Assembly (NCBI RefSeq): GCF_902833905.1
Contig: NZ_CADFGP010000001.1
Coordinates: 62,001-126,000 of the forward strand
Origin: Paraburkholderia tuberum STM678
Lineage (GTDB): Bacteria > Pseudomonadota > Gammaproteobacteria > Burkholderiales > Burkholderiaceae
DNA: 64,000 nucleotides
Direction: 5' to 3'
Positions 26,656 to 35,319 of the stretch are shown in pieces. A model generated the notes under the pieces. The model did not search any database and was not told the origin of the DNA. It saw only the letters and a program-made list of their open reading frames with translations. Every line of letters starts with the position of its first letter. Position 1 is the stretch's first letter. A program made the translations under genes and the position numbers.

Positions 26656-27021
26656 GGTGAGGTTGATTGTGCGAAACGTTGAGCGGGTTCGGAAGAGCTG
26701 TTGCCAAGGTGAGGTTGGTTGTGCTGCTACGGTGATTGGCAAAGCTTGGTGATGAGCTGAACCTCTGGCTGACGGCCTGGCCCCGGTGTATCGCCGCTTC
26801 TGTGGGTGAGGTTGATTGTGCATTTGGGTTCTATGCGCGGGGAGCACTCGCAGGGAGGTGGCGAAAATCTAACAATGGTGAGGTCGGTTGTGCAGAAGAT
26901 CGCCGGACCGGTCTTTCAGGAAATGAGAAAGTGCACAAATGACCTCACCCAGTGCCTAAGTCTCGAGCAGGAGTGCCGACTCCGCTACCCAGATTGCGAA
27001 GAAAGGTGAGGTCATTTGTGC
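26656..27021 (-). repeat. Right iteron array, mostly inverted
   Basis: GGTGAGGTTGATTGTGC-type copies at 26656, 26708, 26805, 26877 and 27005 face the left array; a copy at 26933 is in plus orientation. Opposed iteron sets often serve in origin handcuffing and copy control. Confidence 0.85.
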
Positions 27022-27159
27022 CTTTGAGGACGCAGTGTTTCGAGGCTCGTTTAGTTTCCACGGCGATTCCGCGACCGAAAACGGTCTGGAAATACAGAAA
27101 TTTGCAGAAAATCCGCATAAAAACAGTAATTTAAAAAGCTATTTTCAAGTATTTCCTGT

Positions 27160-27199
27160 ATTCTGAGGTTTCTGGAATTTTATGGAAAAACCTCAGAAT
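27160..27199. promoter_or_regulatory. Inverted repeat over the parA start (probable ParA operator)
   Basis: ATTCTGAGGTTT (27160-27171) and AAACCTCAGAAT (27188-27199) are perfect 12-bp arms with a 16-bp spacer. The right arm includes the first two bases of the parA start codon. ParA proteins with an N-terminal helix-turn-helix repress their own operon at such dyads. Confidence 0.65.
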
Positions 27200-28409
27200 G
27201 GTCAGAACGAGCCAACTTCCTGCCGTAGACCGAACCGTTCACTTTGAGCAGATCAGTGAGTTCGCAGAAAAAGTCACCATTTTCACTAATGAGCTGCGTG
27301 ACACGATTCTGGCTCCGCGTCCTCGAAAAACGGCTCCCGTTTTCAAGACCGGCGAGATTGCCGAGATGTGCAACGTCTCACACTCGCAGGTTCAGTATCT
27401 CGCGACAAAAGGCGACGGAGAACTGCCTTCGGGCACGGCGGCAGGCACGGGCCGTACCCGGACCTTCACGCTGGAGGAGGCGCGGATCTGGGTACAAAAG
27501 ATTTCCGACATCTACCAGACTCCACTGGTCACGCGCCTGAAGGAGCCAGACGGGAAGATCATTATCACCGCGCAGCTCAAAGGTGGCTCCGCCAAGACGA
27601 CGACGACGATGTGCCTCGCCCAGGGGCTGTCGCTGCGGGGACGCAAAGTGTTGGTGGTTGATCTCGACCCGCAGGCGTCGCTTTCGGAACTGTGTGGACT
27701 GTACGCGGAAAAAGACGTGACGCCTGAAGACACAGTATTGCCGTACGTCTACGACCAGGACATCGAAGGTGGCCTCGAGGGGCGGGTCCAGTCGACGTAC
27801 TGGGATGGCATCGACGTGATTCCTGCGCACACGGAACTGATTGGAGCAGAGTTCCATCTGCCGGCGATGCAAAAGATGCGACCGGGTTTTCGCTTCTGGA
27901 CCGTGCTTCGTCAAGGGCTCGAGCCGCTGCGCAAGAAGTACGACTACATTCTCATGGATACGTCGCCGTCGCTGTCGTACCTCAATCTGAACGCGCTGAT
28001 GGCCGCGGATGCCATGGTGATGCCGATGGTGCCAGAAAACCTGGACTTCATCAGCTCGCTGTCGTTCTGGCGACTTTTCTCGGACGTGTCCAAAAGCTTT
28101 ATCAAATTCGAGACGGACAAGAAGTACGACTTCGTGTCGCTGGTGTTGTCGCGGGTCGATTATGGGCGGAACTCATCGGCGCCGATCGTGCGCGCGTGGG
28201 CGCAAAGCGCGTACGAAAACTGGCTGCATTCGATCGAGGTACCGGCGAGCTCGGTGATGAGCACCGGGGCGTTGGCGTTCTCGACCGTCTTCGACATCAG
28301 CAGCAATCACAGCGCGGCCAAGTCGTTGCAACGCGTGCGGCAACCTCTCGTCGACTACTGTCGCTGGATCGACGAGATCTATTCGGAAAAATGGAGGAAC
28401 GCGCAATGA
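27198..28409 (+). CDS. parA: ParA-type partition ATPase (type Ia, with N-terminal HTH)
   Basis: 403 residues. Residues about 50-110 form a MerR-like helix-turn-helix (TGEIAEMCNVSHSQVQYLATKG... RTFTLEEARIWV), as in P1 ParA and SopA. The ATPase core has the deviant Walker A LKGGSAKTTTT, the A' motif VLVVDLDPQASLS and Walker B YILMDTSPSLSYLNLNAL. Type Ia ParA proteins move ParB-bound DNA along the nucleoid and repress parAB. The ATG at 27198 lies inside the operator dyad and lacks a clear ribosome-binding site. It overlaps parB by 4 bp. Confidence 0.93.
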   Translation: MVRTSQLPAVDRTVHFEQISEFAEKVTIFTNELRDTILAPRPRKTAPVFKTGEIAEMCNVSHSQVQYLATKGDGELPSGTAAGTGRTRTFTLEEARIWVQKISDIYQTPLVTRLKEPDGKIIITAQLKGGSAKTTTTMCLAQGLSLRGRKVLVVDLDPQASLSELCGLYAEKDVTPEDTVLPYVYDQDIEGGLEGRVQSTYWDGIDVIPAHTELIGAEFHLPAMQKMRPGFRFWTVLRQGLEPLRKKYDYILMDTSPSLSYLNLNALMAADAMVMPMVPENLDFISSLSFWRLFSDVSKSFIKFETDKKYDFVSLVLSRVDYGRNSSAPIVRAWAQSAYENWLHSIEVPASSVMSTGALAFSTVFDISSNHSAAKSLQRVRQPLVDYCRWIDEIYSEKWRNAQ

Positions 28410-29380
28410 GCAATATGCGAGAACAGTTGCTGGCCAAGACGTCGGGCATTCGCAAAACTTCGTCGATCAACGAGGACGAGGTGAAGCGCAGCAACCGCAC
28501 GCAAACGGCGCCCGGCCTTGCCGGCGCGCTGGCCGTTGCGCAACTTCGCGTGCAGGAACTGGAATCGACTGGCGTCGCATCGCAACTGGCGGTTGCAGGC
28601 ATCTTGCCGAACCCTTGGCAGCCGCGTCGCGTGTTCAACGAAGCAAAGTTAGCCGAGCTCGCGGAGTCGATCCGCGAAGTTGGACTGATGCAGCCGATCG
28701 TGGTCCGTCGTGTCGCGGACGACTATCAGATCGTCGCCGGGGAACGACGCTGGCGTGCGCACAAAATGTTGGGGCTGGACACGATCAAGGCCGTGGTTGC
28801 GGATTGCTCCGACTCGGATATGGCCGTGCTCGCAATGGTCGAAAACATTAGCCGCGACGACCTTGCTGACTATGAAATAGGCGTGGCGATTCGTCGATCG
28901 GAAACAGAGTTCCCGAATCGCAAGCGACTGGCGGAAGCGATGGGATTGTCGCGGGCAGGTCTGTATCAGTTCTTGTCGTTCGACAATCTGCCGGACTTCA
29001 TCAAGAAAGATCTCGATATTCAACCGCGACTATTGGGCGGGACTGCGGCGCAAGCAATTGCAGCGGCTATCAAAAAGCATGGCGAGGATGGCGTTAAAGC
29101 CGCTCGCGAAATTTGGCCTCTGTTGGTGAGAGGCGAAATGGATCAGGGCAAGGTCGCGGCGGGAATCACCGCCCTGGCGACCCGGCAGACGACGTCGGGT
29201 GGTACCAGCGGACGCAGCATCGAGAAATTTTTCGCGGGACGAGAGCACGCTGGGAGCATCACCAAGGATGTGAGTAACTTCACGATCAAGATCAAGACCG
29301 GAGTGATCACCGAGGCGCAAGAAGTTCAGATACGACAGTTGATGGGACAGATGTTCCAATCGCAGCCGAAGACGAGCTAA
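28406..29380 (+). CDS. parB: ParB-type partition protein
   Basis: 324 residues from the ATG overlapping the parA stop; an AGGA sequence lies upstream. The N-terminal region is followed by the ParB CTPase domain (LPNPWQPRRVFNEAKLAELAESIREVGLMQPIVVRR, IVAGERRWRAHKMLG, VENISRDDLADYEI), then the DNA-binding HTH (RKRLAEAMGLSRAGLYQFLSFDNLP) and a C-terminal dimer region. It binds a centromere site parS and loads onto DNA. Two palindromes 82-150 bp downstream are candidates for that site. Confidence 0.94.
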   Translation: MSNMREQLLAKTSGIRKTSSINEDEVKRSNRTQTAPGLAGALAVAQLRVQELESTGVASQLAVAGILPNPWQPRRVFNEAKLAELAESIREVGLMQPIVVRRVADDYQIVAGERRWRAHKMLGLDTIKAVVADCSDSDMAVLAMVENISRDDLADYEIGVAIRRSETEFPNRKRLAEAMGLSRAGLYQFLSFDNLPDFIKKDLDIQPRLLGGTAAQAIAAAIKKHGEDGVKAAREIWPLLVRGEMDQGKVAAGITALATRQTTSGGTSGRSIEKFFAGREHAGSITKDVSNFTIKIKTGVITEAQEVQIRQLMGQMFQSQPKTS

Positions 29381-29402
29381 TCGGTGGTTCGGTTGTAGTG
29401 TT

Positions 29403-29431
29403 AAAAGGCCCGCTTAGTGCGGGCTTTTTTT
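29403..29431 (+). terminator. Rho-independent terminator of parAB
   Basis: GCCCGC (29408-29413), loop TTAGT, GCGGGC (29419-29424), followed by seven T. The hairpin is flanked by an A run on the left and could also work in the other direction. Confidence 0.92.
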
Positions 29432-29461
29432 GGGGTCAATCAAATCGGTCCACCTCGAAGC

Positions 29462-29480
29462 GTGTCTAGAGTCTAGACAC
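29462..29480. repeat. Candidate parS centromere palindrome, copy 1
   Basis: GTGTCTAGAGTCTAGACAC is perfectly symmetric around a central G. It lies just behind the parAB terminator, where P1-type centromeres are found. It differs from the published Burkholderia cenocepacia parS sequences that I recall. Confidence 0.55.
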
Positions 29481-29511
29481 TCACCCCGCAGCCCTACCTT
29501 TGCGCCATCCG

Positions 29512-29530
29512 GTGTCTAGACTCTAGACAT
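29512..29530. repeat. Candidate parS centromere palindrome, copy 2
   Basis: GTGTCTAGACTCTAGACAT matches copy 1 in 17 of 19 positions, or 18 of 19 when read on the opposite strand. The centres of the two copies are 50 bp apart. Confidence 0.55.
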
Positions 29531-30929
29531 TCTTGACGACGCACCCCTGATGCCGATGAAAGCGTGCCGCGTCCGCGCGAACGCACATCCTTCGTGCCTT
29601 GCACGACCCGTGGAGCGATTCACGCAGTATTGCGTTCGCAGCGATCTCGCAGGCACCTGCGGCGGGTCAGCCGCTCGCCATGAGCGAGACAGCCAATGAC
29701 TGGGGATTTCTGATGCATCCATTGAGCCGGGTTCGGCTGCTTCGTTGACGGTCGCATTACCCGGAGCACATACAAAATCGCACAGGCGACATATGACGGA
29801 CGGGATAGAGGGCCAGCCCTCTGTCCTATAAACGTAAACTCTATTCCGGCAGGCCATCCACGGTCATTCTCAACCCAACGCCGCATCAGCGCGTTTCCCC
29901 GACGACTCGACTCCGCTATCGTCGGTTCCAATCTTCTCAATGAGAAAGGCCGCGGCACCTTAGTGCGCGACGTGCATTGCACATGGTTGTCCATGAACAG
30001 CTGTGTTCATGATGGCGCTGTCGGCCGCAGCAAACCTCGGCGAAGATCGTCGACGTCCCGCAAGAATGCTTCACTCTCCCGGTGTACCTCAGGCAATGAA
30101 CGCGCGCAGCGTTGAGGCCACCGCTTATCGACCGCAAAGTCGGTAGTCGTTCTGCTGGAAAAGCTGTTCCGTACGATTAGCAATGAAAGCGGCACGAACA
30201 AACGCGCAAAGGAAGGGCTGTGAATGGGGCTTGCCTCAGCGAACAGACGACATGCTTCAAGATCCGGCGGGAGCCAGTTATTACTGGAACGTCGCGTTAA
30301 GGGACCCCGAATCATGTATCGCGCGTTCTCTCAAACCATGCATCGTCGTTCTGCAAACGGGTGTTCGATCGACGACCTGGAAGTCAATCGCGAACGCCTG
30401 CCGCCGCGATGAATTGGCCGTAATCGCGTTGAACCAACATCCCACCGTCGTCAAGAGAGGACACTCTAAAGATAGTTGATGTCGGTCGTCACGCCTACCG
30501 ATCTACCCACCCGCCGGGGAGACACCCAGATAGAAGTATTCGAAGGGATGCATCGCGACCGCGCCGATCATTTTTGGGCAAGCATCGGAGTAGTGAGTGA
30601 CTCGACCGCAACGAATGATCTCCGTCCGATCGTATGTCACGCCACCCGGATGGGCCTGCGTCAGACCACTCGTTCAGCGCGAAATCAACATCGCTGCTCC
30701 CAGATCATCCGCAAGAAATCTGTCGGACGATGGACGGCAGGATAGGTGAGGGCAAGCGCGGAAATCTCGCGAACGTAAAGAGTCTCTCCCGGCCCGCCCT
30801 GTGATAAAGACGATCGCGCGTCGGCAATGCGAGCGACTGTCAGTCGCCACGCGTGTGGTCAACTTGAACTTCAGCAGATGCAGCGGTCGCGCATCGGCGG
30901 CCTAACAATATACGGGGACTGAACATACG
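29531..30929. other. Gene-free DNA right of parAB
   Basis: About 1.4 kb with overlapping open frames on both strands (for example 29620-29994 minus, 30183-30479 plus, 30476-30745 plus). None has a ribosome-binding site, a plausible product or the GC-rich third codon positions of real genes here. It may be decayed DNA or a structural region of the replicon. Confidence 0.55.
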
Positions 30930-31196
30930 GCCAACTTTGGCGAACTAAATATCGAAAAATGAGTGACTCTTAGCCAATACGAGCGAGAATTTTCAATTCT
31001 TCGGCCAATCTCGCCAACCGACACGGCGTGAAACATAACAAACCGTCTTTTATTCGTGCCAACCTATTGTTTTAAAAGACTTTTTTAGCCAATACACGCC
31101 ATTGTTTCACGCCAATCAGTCAAATTGGTGCACGATACCCCATCACTCCCACCAAACGGCGACAACACGCCAGAATGAACACACGTGCCCCGCCAA
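30930..31196 (+). repeat. Cluster of eight direct GCCAA repeats in AT-richer DNA
   Basis: GCCAA occurs on the plus strand at 30930, 30973, 31004, 31013, 31058, 31088, 31111 and 31192, most often as GCCAAT. The first is part of a dyad GCCAA-CT-TTGGC. TTAGCCAATAC appears twice (30971 and 31086). About 0.3 would be expected by chance in 267 bp. The region has clearly lower GC than its surroundings and no gene. Confidence 0.7.
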
Positions 31197-31356
31197 TCCG
31201 TAACATTCAATACGTAATTTGTAGCGAAAGAATTTCGAGCGTTCCGCTGACCTGACCGCTCATTCAAACCAATCTTCCGCGCCTGCCTCGATCACGCTGG
31301 CTTGATTCGGAACGCTGTACCAGTGATTCGAACGGAGCCCAGCAACAGCAAGCTCG

Positions 31357-33237
31357 TCAACCCCGAGCCCAAGTCCGAGCCGCCGCGAAAGACAGCTGGC
31401 CCCGCCGCCATCGCTTCGCTATCCGAGCCTCCCCGCAAACCTCCCCGCGCTGATCGATCTGCGCAATATCCTCATGCAAGATCCGCCGAATCTCGAGGAT
31501 CGCCCGCGGCGTCTCCTGCACACTGTGTCCAGCAACAATCACCTTCTCCGACAGCGCGCCCACGAGATGCGCGCTGCGATAAGGGACCACGCCATCATCG
31601 GAATCTTCGAGCGGCCCGTTTTCGCGCAGCTGTTCAATGCTGTCAGGCACATGGAAGGTCCGTCCCTGCGGTTCGATGTTCGTCGCCGTCTGCATCACTT
31701 CCTCGATCTCGTTCAGCAGGGCAAGCGGCAGACGCACGAGGTTGGCCGCCCAGCGCGACAGCCGGTTGCTCGCGAACGGCGTGCCTCGATTGGGGGGCCG
31801 CGATAAATATGGCGCGCTCGATTTGCGGCATCGGCGTGAAGTTCAGTAGCCGATCGAGCCGCTCGTCCTCGCGATCGATATCGGTGCCCTCGGGCACGTA
31901 CTTGTCCTCGAACGTCGCCCAAAGCGCGTCGCCGGAAGTCGACACGAGCAGCCGCGCCAGAACGCCGCCCATGCTATGACCAATCAACGCCATGCCATGC
32001 GACGCCGGCACCGTACCGTCTGGATCGAAGTGCGCGAGCGTCTGTTGCGTGGCGCGGCGGATGCGCGCGAGGTTGACCAGAATCGGCACGTTGGTCGGGT
32101 AGTAGACCTGCCACACGTGGAAATGCTGGCGAAGCACTTCATCGCCCTGAATATCGTCGGCGACGTTGACCCATGTCTCGGGGCTGCTCGCGAGGCCGTG
32201 CAGCATCAGAATGATCCGTCGATTGGGATCGAACGGTTGCATCATGTAGATGCGGGGCGTATCGATACCGTGTGCGCGTCCAAACAGCGTGCGCAACGAT
32301 TGCCCGGCGAAGCCCGAGCGCGCGAGCCAGATGCCGTAGCCCGCGCTGAGGTTGGCCGAAAGTGGCACAGTCTGGCCGTGTCGCTCGACACTGTCTTCGC
32401 GATACGGATCATAGACGGACAGCACGACCTCATGCGAGGCAAGCACCTGTTCGAGCGTGCCCTGGCTGAACCGGATCGACGCGGTCACGTTCGGCGACGG
32501 CATCTCGCGGAAAAAGCGCGACGCCGGCCTTTCGCCCCCAAACCATCGCGTCGATAAATGCTACGTATCCCCGCGAACGACAGCCGCGACGCCGGGATGA
32601 CTTCGCGCGGTTCGCGCACGCCTTCGGGTAGCCGCGTTCGGCTCAGGTCGAGATGAATGGACCAGCCTGCGATGTACTGCGTGCCCGGCACGCCGTTGCC
32701 GGCATCGGCAGCGAGCGCGCCACGCAGAAGCAGCGCGTGGGCAAGTTCCTGCACCGCGTAGTTGTAGTAGTCACGGACCTGGGTCTGACGATCTTCGAAT
32801 GCACGTTCGCCAGCAGTGCGTTCACCGAGGAACAGAAATGCATACGCGAATCGCGCGGCCCCGAGCCACAGATCGAATTGCGCGTCGCTCCAATCGCTGG
32901 CGTTGGCCGGCGTGTTGGTGATGGCGATCTGCAACGACAGTTCGGCGAGGCTCGACAATCGCCGGTCGGTATTGATTCCGTCGACGGTCGAGATCGTATT
33001 GATGCAATCGAGCGGCTCACGTTGGCAGGTGTTCCCATCGAGTGCCGCGATGTGCAGGGTGTCTCGCGTCGCGGCGCTCAGACGGCCGGTCGATAGAATG
33101 TCGCCGCGGCGCATCGCGATGTACTGCTCCGGGCCTTGTGAGCTGACGGTGACCATCGCGCAACCGCACAGAAGACCGCCAGTGAGCAGCGCGAGTGCCG
33201 CGCACCGCGATGTCCACGATGCGAGCGAGCGCGTCAT
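31357..33237 (-). pseudogene. Lipoprotein alpha/beta hydrolase, broken by two frameshifts
   Basis: Three consecutive minus-strand frames together make one protein of about 625 residues. The first part (from the ATG at 33237) has the lipoprotein signal LALLTGGLLCGC and runs to GIRSIYRRDG. A one-base loss in the run at 32535-32544 moves the frame. The second part has the hydrolase motifs ILMLHGLASSPETW and IGHSMGGVLARLL with the nucleophile Ser. An extra base in the G6 run at 31792-31797 shifts the frame back, and the third part gives NLVRLPLALLNEIEEVMQT and DGVVPYRSAHL with the catalytic His in GHSVQE. Both changes are in homopolymers, so sequencing error is possible. Confidence 0.82.
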
Positions 33238-34188
33238 GATGCGTCGAACCGGTTCGTGCGAGAGGGCAGCCGCGCTACGCCGATGCAAGCGATGAACGCT
33301 GGCGGCGGCCCGCGACGTTGCAATTGCCAACTTTCTTTTCACGCAGAGTTGCGTCACCCATCGGCGAAACAAAAATTCCTTGAAACCTATAGCGTTTTTT
33401 CCCCATGGCATTTCGTCACCAGTACAGCAGAATAGCCATGCGTATATTTCATCAACAGAAGCCGAAGCAACCATAGAACGAGTCGGTATGACCGTAGCAA
33501 GTCGCGAATCGATTGACGGCTTGCGCATTGTTCGGCCATGATGCCTGTGACGAACTGAAAGGGGCCAATGACGCACGCATGACACGGGCAAACCACCAGT
33601 GAACTGCGCGAAGTCATGAACGCCTATGACGGCTTTGATATACCGCTTAAGGTAAGCAATCGATACGATCGTGCTGCGCCTGTGAGGCTCTTGACAGCGA
33701 ATTGTTTGGGAACTTTAATAATTTTGCAGCAAGGTTCAATCGAAGGGATCTGATTCAACGCTGCAATCCGCCCGCATATTCATTCGTCTTCAGGTTTTGC
33801 GGAATCGTCGTGCATTCCATACAGGGCGGATTCGTCAAGTTCCTCAGTCTTGCTTCGGCATGGCGAAGCAGTTTGGCAGTTCGACAGGATGCCTGATGAA
33901 CGGAGCCGGAATGACGACACATCGGTCGCGGCTGTAGTCCTGACGGCCACAACACAGTTGTCGCCGATAGACTGGTTTGAACGACGTTGCCGGTCCGACA
34001 GAAGGGATGCCGCTGTTCCTCGAGTCTGACCTGGCCGTGGAAGTCGAAGCGGATGCACCCATCGGTCCACTGTCATGGGCCCCTATGAATTGCTGAGCAA
34101 CCTGTAGGGTCTCGTATTCGCCGGCCCGTGAGCTACGTTGCCGCTGGGCTTACGACATGGGTTGCGCCAGCAGTCAGCCGAGAACGTC
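33238..34188. other. Long intergenic region before the efflux operon
   Basis: About 950 bp without a supported gene. Small frames at 33387-33617 and 33755-33955 (minus) look random. It should hold the divergent promoters of the hydrolase and of the RND operon; no regulator gene is present. Confidence 0.5.
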
Positions 34189-35319
34189 ATGAATGCAAAC
34201 CGCTCCGATGCACCGCGGCCTCGCCGATCAGGCGGAATCGCACTGACCGGCGCAGTGTCGTGCGCGTTGACCTGCGCGCTTGTCGTTTCACTGTCGGGCT
34301 GCCAACGGCAGACCGAAACACAGAGTGGCGATACGAGGCCAGCCGTGCAGCTCGCTCGGGTCGAACCGGCCGACGCTTCCGCCATTCGCATTTTTACCGG
34401 GCGGGTCGAGCAGACCAGCATCTCGCCGCTCGCCTTCGAAGTATCGGGCCGCGTCGTGCAGATCGCGGTGCTCGAAGGCGCGTCGGTGAAACGCGGGCAA
34501 CTGATCGCGCGGATCGACGAGGAACCCTACAAGCTGCAACTGCAACGCGCGAACGCGCAGTATCAGCAGCTGAGCGACAACCTGAAGCGCCAGGCGGTGC
34601 TGCGCAAGGACGGGATTCTGTCTCAGGCTGCCTATGAGCAGTTGTCGGCTTCCACCGATGCCGCACGCGCGGCACGCGACCTGGCGAGCCGCGACCTGCG
34701 CAATACCCAGCTCGTCGCGCCATTCGACGGCCGGATCGCTCGCCGCAACATCGAGATCCAGCAGGTCGTGCAGGCTGGGGCGCCCGCGTTCAATCTGGAA
34801 AACATCGGCCGTGCCGATGTCGGCGTCGATCTGCCTCAGAGCATTGCCGAACGGCTGTTCGTCGACAAGACGCTGAGAGCCGAGGCGTGGCTGCCCGGGC
34901 GGCCGCAGAACCGCTTCCCGCTCGTGTTCCGCGAACGGACCACGCAGACCTCGCCGACTTCGGCGGCCTACCGGCTCGTGTTCTCGATCGAAGGACCGCA
35001 AAGCGCGATGCTGTTCCCCGGCATGGCGATGCGCGTACAGATTTCCGAAACGGCGCGTCAGGTCGCGCAAAACGGCAACAAAGGGTACTTCGCGATTCCG
35101 ATCGCCGCAGTGTCGATCGGCGCGGACGGTCAGCGCAGTCTGTGGCGCTACGACGCCGCGTCCGGCCGTGTGCATGCGGTGCCGGTCAGCGTGCGCGAAA
35201 TTCGCAATGACGATGTGGTCGTCGCGGGGGCGGTTGCGGCGGGCGACCGCGTGGTGGCCGGCGGCTCGCAGTTCATGAAAGAGGGAATGGCGGTCCGTCC
35301 AATGGATGCGCCTCAATGA
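34189..35319 (+). CDS. RND efflux periplasmic adaptor (membrane fusion protein)
   Basis: 376 residues from the ATG at 34189. A lipoprotein signal ends in VVSLSGC. Barrel-sandwich halves are visible (FEVSGRVVQIAVLEGASVKRGQLIARID and NTQLVAPFDGRIARRNIEIQQVVQAG), with an alpha-hairpin between them (LQLQRANAQYQQLSDNLKRQAVLRKDGILSQAAYEQLSAS). Beta-barrel and membrane-proximal domains follow. It links the inner-membrane pump to the outer-membrane channel. It overlaps the pump gene by 4 bp, and all three efflux genes form one operon. Confidence 0.93.
   Translation: MNANRSDAPRPRRSGGIALTGAVSCALTCALVVSLSGCQRQTETQSGDTRPAVQLARVEPADASAIRIFTGRVEQTSISPLAFEVSGRVVQIAVLEGASVKRGQLIARIDEEPYKLQLQRANAQYQQLSDNLKRQAVLRKDGILSQAAYEQLSASTDAARAARDLASRDLRNTQLVAPFDGRIARRNIEIQQVVQAGAPAFNLENIGRADVGVDLPQSIAERLFVDKTLRAEAWLPGRPQNRFPLVFRERTTQTSPTSAAYRLVFSIEGPQSAMLFPGMAMRVQISETARQVAQNGNKGYFAIPIAAVSIGADGQRSLWRYDAASGRVHAVPVSVREIRNDDVVVAGAVAAGDRVVAGGSQFMKEGMAVRPMDAPQ

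Larger units (their letters stand above)
26207..27021. other. Replication origin region with 14 iterons
   Basis: Fourteen 17-bp copies related to GCACAACNAACCTCACC occur. Eight are in plus orientation (26207, 26272, 26293, 26376, 26416, 26460, 26482, 26503), then four are inverted (26656, 26708, 26805, 26877), one is plus (26933) and one inverted (27005). Between the two sets is an AT-richer, T-rich strip (26520-26640), a likely unwinding element. I saw no perfect DnaA box (TTATNCACA). The position between rep and parAB matches secondary chromosome origins of Burkholderiaceae. Confidence 0.88.

Noticed and set aside
26200..27200. DnaA boxes in the origin
   Set aside because: Reading by eye I found no perfect TTATNCACA on either strand; weaker matches would need a scored scan.
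29531..30745. Several open frames of 90-125 codons right of parAB
   Set aside because: They overlap each other on both strands, lack ribosome-binding sites and show no protein-like composition.
30930..31196. CRISPR array
   Set aside because: The repeats are only 5-11 bp and irregularly spaced, and no cas gene is in the window.
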